Source: Acidobacteriota bacterium
GTDB taxonomy: Bacteria; Acidobacteriota; Terriglobia; Acidoferrales; UBA7541
NCBI GenBank assembly: GCA_019239815.1
Contig: JAFAZL010000859.1
Coordinates: 1-8,090 of the forward strand
DNA: 8,090 nucleotides
Direction of reading: 5' to 3'
Positions 5,211 through 8,090 of the stretch are shown here, one piece after another. The position numbers and the translations under genes were made by a program. The first letter of the stretch is position 1; each line of letters begins with the position of its first letter. The notes beneath the pieces were generated by a model, which did not search any database, was not told the DNA's origin, and saw nothing but the letters and a program-made list of their open reading frames with translations.

Positions 5211-7958
5211 CTACTCGGGAAGTTTTAGAAATCCTTGCATCGGTATGTGACGGCGGTCTTCCATCGCGATGGGATTGACGCGAAAGGTTTGGCCAATTCC
5301 GGCCGCGTTGGAGTGAGGCTGGCCGCCGCCGATGTAGATGACGTAGTCGCCTTCGGCTACGGTGATGGCGCCGGAGTCGGTGACGATGCTGAGGTCGCGC
5401 GGGTCGAGAGTGAACTCGACTTTTTGAGAGGCACCGGGGTCGAGGTGGACGCGCTGGAATCCGCGGAGCGCGATGTTGGGTGCTCCGGCTACCTTCGGAA
5501 AACTGAGATAAAGTTCGGCGACTTCGTCGCCGGGGATTTTGCCTTTGTTGGAGACGGTGGCTTCGACGGTGAGCGGGTCGCCTGCGTTCAGCGACGAAGT
5601 TGAGAGTTTCAGATCGCTGAAGCCGAACGTGGTGTAGCTGAGGCCGTAGCCGAAGGGGTAGAGCGGCGCGCCGTCGAAGTAGCGGTAGGTGCGATTTTTC
5701 ATGGCGTAGTCTTCGAACGGCGGGAGTTGGCTGACACCGGTGTAGAAGGTGACCGGCAGGCGACCGGCGGGATTGTTCTTGCCGGAGATGGTTTCGGCGA
5801 TGGCGGCGCCGCCTTCTTCGCCTGCATACCATGATTCGAGAATTGCGTCTGCGTGTTGGCTGGCCCAGTTCACGCTGAGTGCGCTGCCGTTCATCAAGAC
5901 GACGATGAGCGGCTTCCCTGTTGCGGCGACGGCTTCCACCAAATCTTCTTCGGGCTTTGGCAGATCGAGGCTGGTGCGATCGCCGCCTGCGAAACCTTCC
6001 TCATTGATGGGCATTTCTTCGCCTTCGAGCTCGCTGGTGATGCCGACGACGGCAATCACGACGTCGGCGGATTTCGCTGCTGCAATGGCTTCGGGCGCGG
6101 GGTGCGGATCGAATTTGGTCCAGACAAGTTGCGGCGCGGATGCAGATGGATTTTTGGGGTCGGAGTCCGGAATCCGGTAGGAAACCTTGACGGCATACGA
6201 TTTTCCACGATCGAGGTGAACCCGAGCGAGTTTGGTTTCGACGCCCGCGTCAGAATACGAGAGGACGATAACCTTATTGTCGAGCGTGACGACGTTGAAA
6301 CCATTGCAGCGCGATCCAAGATAATAATCGCCGGTTTCTGTCGGAGTGAGTGTCGCTTCGGAGCTGATGAAGACGGACTTCTTGCCTTCGATTTCCGAGG
6401 GCCGGGGGCTAGATAGGGTTCCGAATGCGGGATCGATACGGGTTGCGAGCACGGGAGGTGGTGTTTCGCCCGGATCGACTGCTGAAAATGCGCTGCCGGC
6501 GAGATACGTGGTCCGAACACCCGATTTTCCATCAACGCTCAGCAGCGACGTTGGCACCTCTGTTGCGTTCTTGCTCAGGAATTGCGTGCCCTCGACGTAA
6601 TTGATTTTTGCGGTCGGAAATTCCGCTTTCAGTCCGTCGAGAACGGAAGTGGCATGGGTCGGGCTGCCGCTATAGTTGCCCATCAAAACCCTGGTTTGGC
6701 TGGCGAGTGGGCCGACGACGGCGATCTTGAGTCCCGGGCCCGGAAGTTTGAGCGGGAGAATGCCGTTATTTTTGAGCAGGACCATCGATTCGTTGGCGAG
6801 TTTGTGCGCGAGCGCGCGATGCGCAGGGCCGTCGAGCAGGTTCTCGTCTATGTGGCTGTACGGAACAATATCTGGCGGGTCGAACATCCCAAGCCTGATG
6901 CGCGCGGTGTAGAGGCGGGTGACCGCCTGATCAATGTCGCCCTCTTTCAGTGCGCCACTTCTCACGGCGTCGAGATACGCCTTGTAGTCGTGATCGTCTT
7001 CCACCTTGTCGAAATCGGCGCATTCGTTGTCCATGCCGCGATGGAGGCTGATGGCGGAGGCTTCGGCTTGGGTGGGCTTGAAGTGATGACCGTTGAAGAT
7101 GTCGACGACGGCGCCACAGTCGGAGACGACGTAGCCTTTGAATTTCCATTTGTCGCGGAGCTGATCTTCAAGGAGGAACGTGCTGGCGCATGCGGGTTCG
7201 CCGTTGATGCTGTTGTAGGCGCACATGATGGAGCCGGCTTTGCCTTGCGTGATGGCTTGGCGGAACGCGGGGAGATAGGTGTCGAGCTCGTCGTGTTTGC
7301 TGACGTCGACGTTGGCTTTGTGGCGCGTCGATTCGGGGCCACTGTGAACAGCGAAATGTTTTGGAGTGGAGATGACGCGGTAGTAGCGCGGGTCGTCGCC
7401 CTGCATGCCGGTGACGAAGGCGGTACCCATGCGACCGGTGAGGAAGGGATCCTCGCCGTAGGTTTCCTGGCCGCGGCCCCAGCGCGGATCGCGGAAGATA
7501 TTGATGTTGGGCGCCCAGAAGTCGAGGCCTTCGAAGATGTCGCTGTGGCCGGCGCGGACGGATTGAGCGTGATGGATCCGGCCTTCGGTGCCGATGGCGA
7601 TGGCCATTTCGTGGATGGCTGGGGCGTCGAATGTGGCGGCGAGGCCGATGGGCTCTGGGAACGAAGTCATGCCTTTGGCGGCGACGCCGTGGAGGGATTC
7701 GCTCCACCAGTCGTAGGCGGGGATGTTGAGGCGAGGGATGGCGCGGGCTTGATTGACGAGCTGGGTGACTTTTTCTTCGAGCGTCATGCGGCGGACGAGA
7801 TCGGCGGCGCGCTGTTCGGCGGGGAGGTCGGGGTTGAGGTAAGCGGGTTTTTCGCTGGCGCCGGATTGTGACGTTGCTTGTGACTGCGCATAGGCCGCTG
7901 GGCCGGGAAGCGTGAGGGCGGCGGCCAGACTTAAAACACAAAGAATAGTGCGGATCAT
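5211..7958 (-). CDS. Exported GH3 beta-glycosidase with PA14 insert (beta-xylosidase-like)
   Basis: Retaining beta-glycosidase of 915 residues, probably releasing xylose (or arabinose/glucose) from oligosaccharide ends. Order: signal peptide 1-24 (cut after AYA); GH3 N-terminal barrel (about 45-365); GH3 C-terminal domain (from about 385), interrupted by a PA14 domain (about 480-615) and ending near 770; fibronectin-III-like domain (about 805-882); short tail. The nucleophile is expected at Asp280 in GYVVSDCGAV. Substrate-binding segments YDWWSESLHG (82-91), STPKHFAVHSGPES and CAYNSINGEPACAS resemble plant-type beta-xylosidases more than BglX-type glucosidases. The acid/base Glu should lie in LEGEEMPINEEGF (644-656), before GGDRTSLDLP. 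PA14 insertion in the C-terminal domain is known for some GH3 enzymes and may shape specificity. ATG start has AGAGGA five bases upstream. Convergent with the S9 peptidase gene. Exported to periplasm or exterior. GH3 is sure; xylosidase specificity is moderate. Confidence 0.94.
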   Translation of the reverse strand: MIRTILCVLSLAAALTLPGPAAYAQSQATSQSGASEKPAYLNPDLPAEQRAADLVRRMTLEEKVTQLVNQARAIPRLNIPAYDWWSESLHGVAAKGMTSFPEPIGLAATFDAPAIHEMAIAIGTEGRIHHAQSVRAGHSDIFEGLDFWAPNINIFRDPRWGRGQETYGEDPFLTGRMGTAFVTGMQGDDPRYYRVISTPKHFAVHSGPESTRHKANVDVSKHDELDTYLPAFRQAITQGKAGSIMCAYNSINGEPACASTFLLEDQLRDKWKFKGYVVSDCGAVVDIFNGHHFKPTQAEASAISLHRGMDNECADFDKVEDDHDYKAYLDAVRSGALKEGDIDQAVTRLYTARIRLGMFDPPDIVPYSHIDENLLDGPAHRALAHKLANESMVLLKNNGILPLKLPGPGLKIAVVGPLASQTRVLMGNYSGSPTHATSVLDGLKAEFPTAKINYVEGTQFLSKNATEVPTSLLSVDGKSGVRTTYLAGSAFSAVDPGETPPPVLATRIDPAFGTLSSPRPSEIEGKKSVFISSEATLTPTETGDYYLGSRCNGFNVVTLDNKVIVLSYSDAGVETKLARVHLDRGKSYAVKVSYRIPDSDPKNPSASAPQLVWTKFDPHPAPEAIAAAKSADVVIAVVGITSELEGEEMPINEEGFAGGDRTSLDLPKPEEDLVEAVAATGKPLIVVLMNGSALSVNWASQHADAILESWYAGEEGGAAIAETISGKNNPAGRLPVTFYTGVSQLPPFEDYAMKNRTYRYFDGAPLYPFGYGLSYTTFGFSDLKLSTSSLNAGDPLTVEATVSNKGKIPGDEVAELYLSFPKVAGAPNIALRGFQRVHLDPGASQKVEFTLDPRDLSIVTDSGAITVAEGDYVIYIGGGQPHSNAAGIGQTFRVNPIAMEDRRHIPMQGFLKLPE

Positions 7959-8090
7959 GAGTGTCCTCTTAGAACGTCAAGTCTTACGCGATTTGGTCGA
8001 AGCAGGAAGCAGTTAGGCTTACGATGCGTGCAGGCGTTGGTTGGGATCGTGCTCTTTGCAGAATGGATTCTGGGTGGCACCGTCGACGCG
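7959..8090. other. Upstream region of the GH3 gene / right edge
   Basis: This 132-base stretch contains the GH3 ribosome binding site (7964-7969, minus strand) but no convincing -35/-10 pair. A 7-base tandem duplication GAAGCAG-GAAGCAG lies at 7999-8012. All three minus-strand frames stay open for at least 69 bases from the right edge, one ending with TAA at 8019-8021, so the tail of an upstream minus-strand gene could enter here; nothing recognisable supports it. Confidence 0.4.

Noticed and set aside
6582..7871. Long open frame (429 codons) antisense to the GH3 gene
   Set aside because: It lies wholly inside a clear GH3 coding sequence with intact motifs. The translation is low-complexity, rich in Gly, Ala, Val, Asp and Glu, as expected of a codon-biased antisense shadow, and there is no ribosome binding site or recognisable domain.
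7971..7985. CTTGAC on the minus strand upstream of GH3 as a -35 box
   Set aside because: It lies too close to the ribosome binding site and start codon to leave room for a -10 box and transcript start.
8019..8090. Possible C-terminal end of a minus-strand gene entering from the right edge
   Set aside because: Only 23 codons are visible, all three minus-strand frames stay open for similar lengths, and the peptide shows no recognisable motif.

Overview
The window looks like chromosomal DNA from a free-living, moderately GC-rich bacterium. My best guess is an acidobacterium of the Koribacter/Sulfotelmatobacter type (Terriglobia). That rests on an exported S9 peptidase and a plant-cell-wall GH3 enzyme close together, the protein flavour, and an intergenic hairpin repeat of the ATCCTTCG...CTCAGGATGACA type that I remember from such genomes. 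No rRNA or other marker gene is present, so the assignment is an inference. I see no tRNA, CRISPR array, insertion sequence or phage gene.

Layout: (1) Positions 1-412 carry no convincing gene. They hold a leftward promoter for a gene beyond the left edge, several hairpins and a small degenerate repeat. (2) Positions 413-1547 hold a divergent pair: an ArsR-type winged-helix regulator (minus) and a small NIPSNAP-family protein (plus), with dyad-symmetric candidate operators between and at their starts. (3) Positions 1548-1669, between convergent genes, hold a REP-like nested hairpin. (4) Positions 1670-5122 hold a second divergent pair: a membrane-anchored HtrA/Deg-type serine protease (minus) and an exported S9-family peptidase (plus), with a divergent promoter region between them. 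(5) Positions 5211-7958 hold a large exported GH3 glycosidase with an inserted PA14 domain (minus), convergent with the peptidase. (6) Positions 7959-8090 are upstream DNA of the GH3 gene, with no definite gene.

Three of the five genes encode envelope or exported proteins: a periplasm-facing quality-control protease, a peptidase that trims peptides, and a beta-glycosidase acting on xylan- or glucan-derived oligosaccharides. This fits a heterotroph living on plant or microbial polymers. No gene is in an obvious operon with another; each has its own upstream region. The regulator-NIPSNAP pair is the only arrangement that suggests a dedicated regulatory circuit. I do not see strong evidence for a wholly new system. 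The most useful leads are that pair with its candidate operators, the duplicated-arm hairpin repeat at 1591-1628, and G-over-C skew on the plus strand that persists across genes of both orientations.
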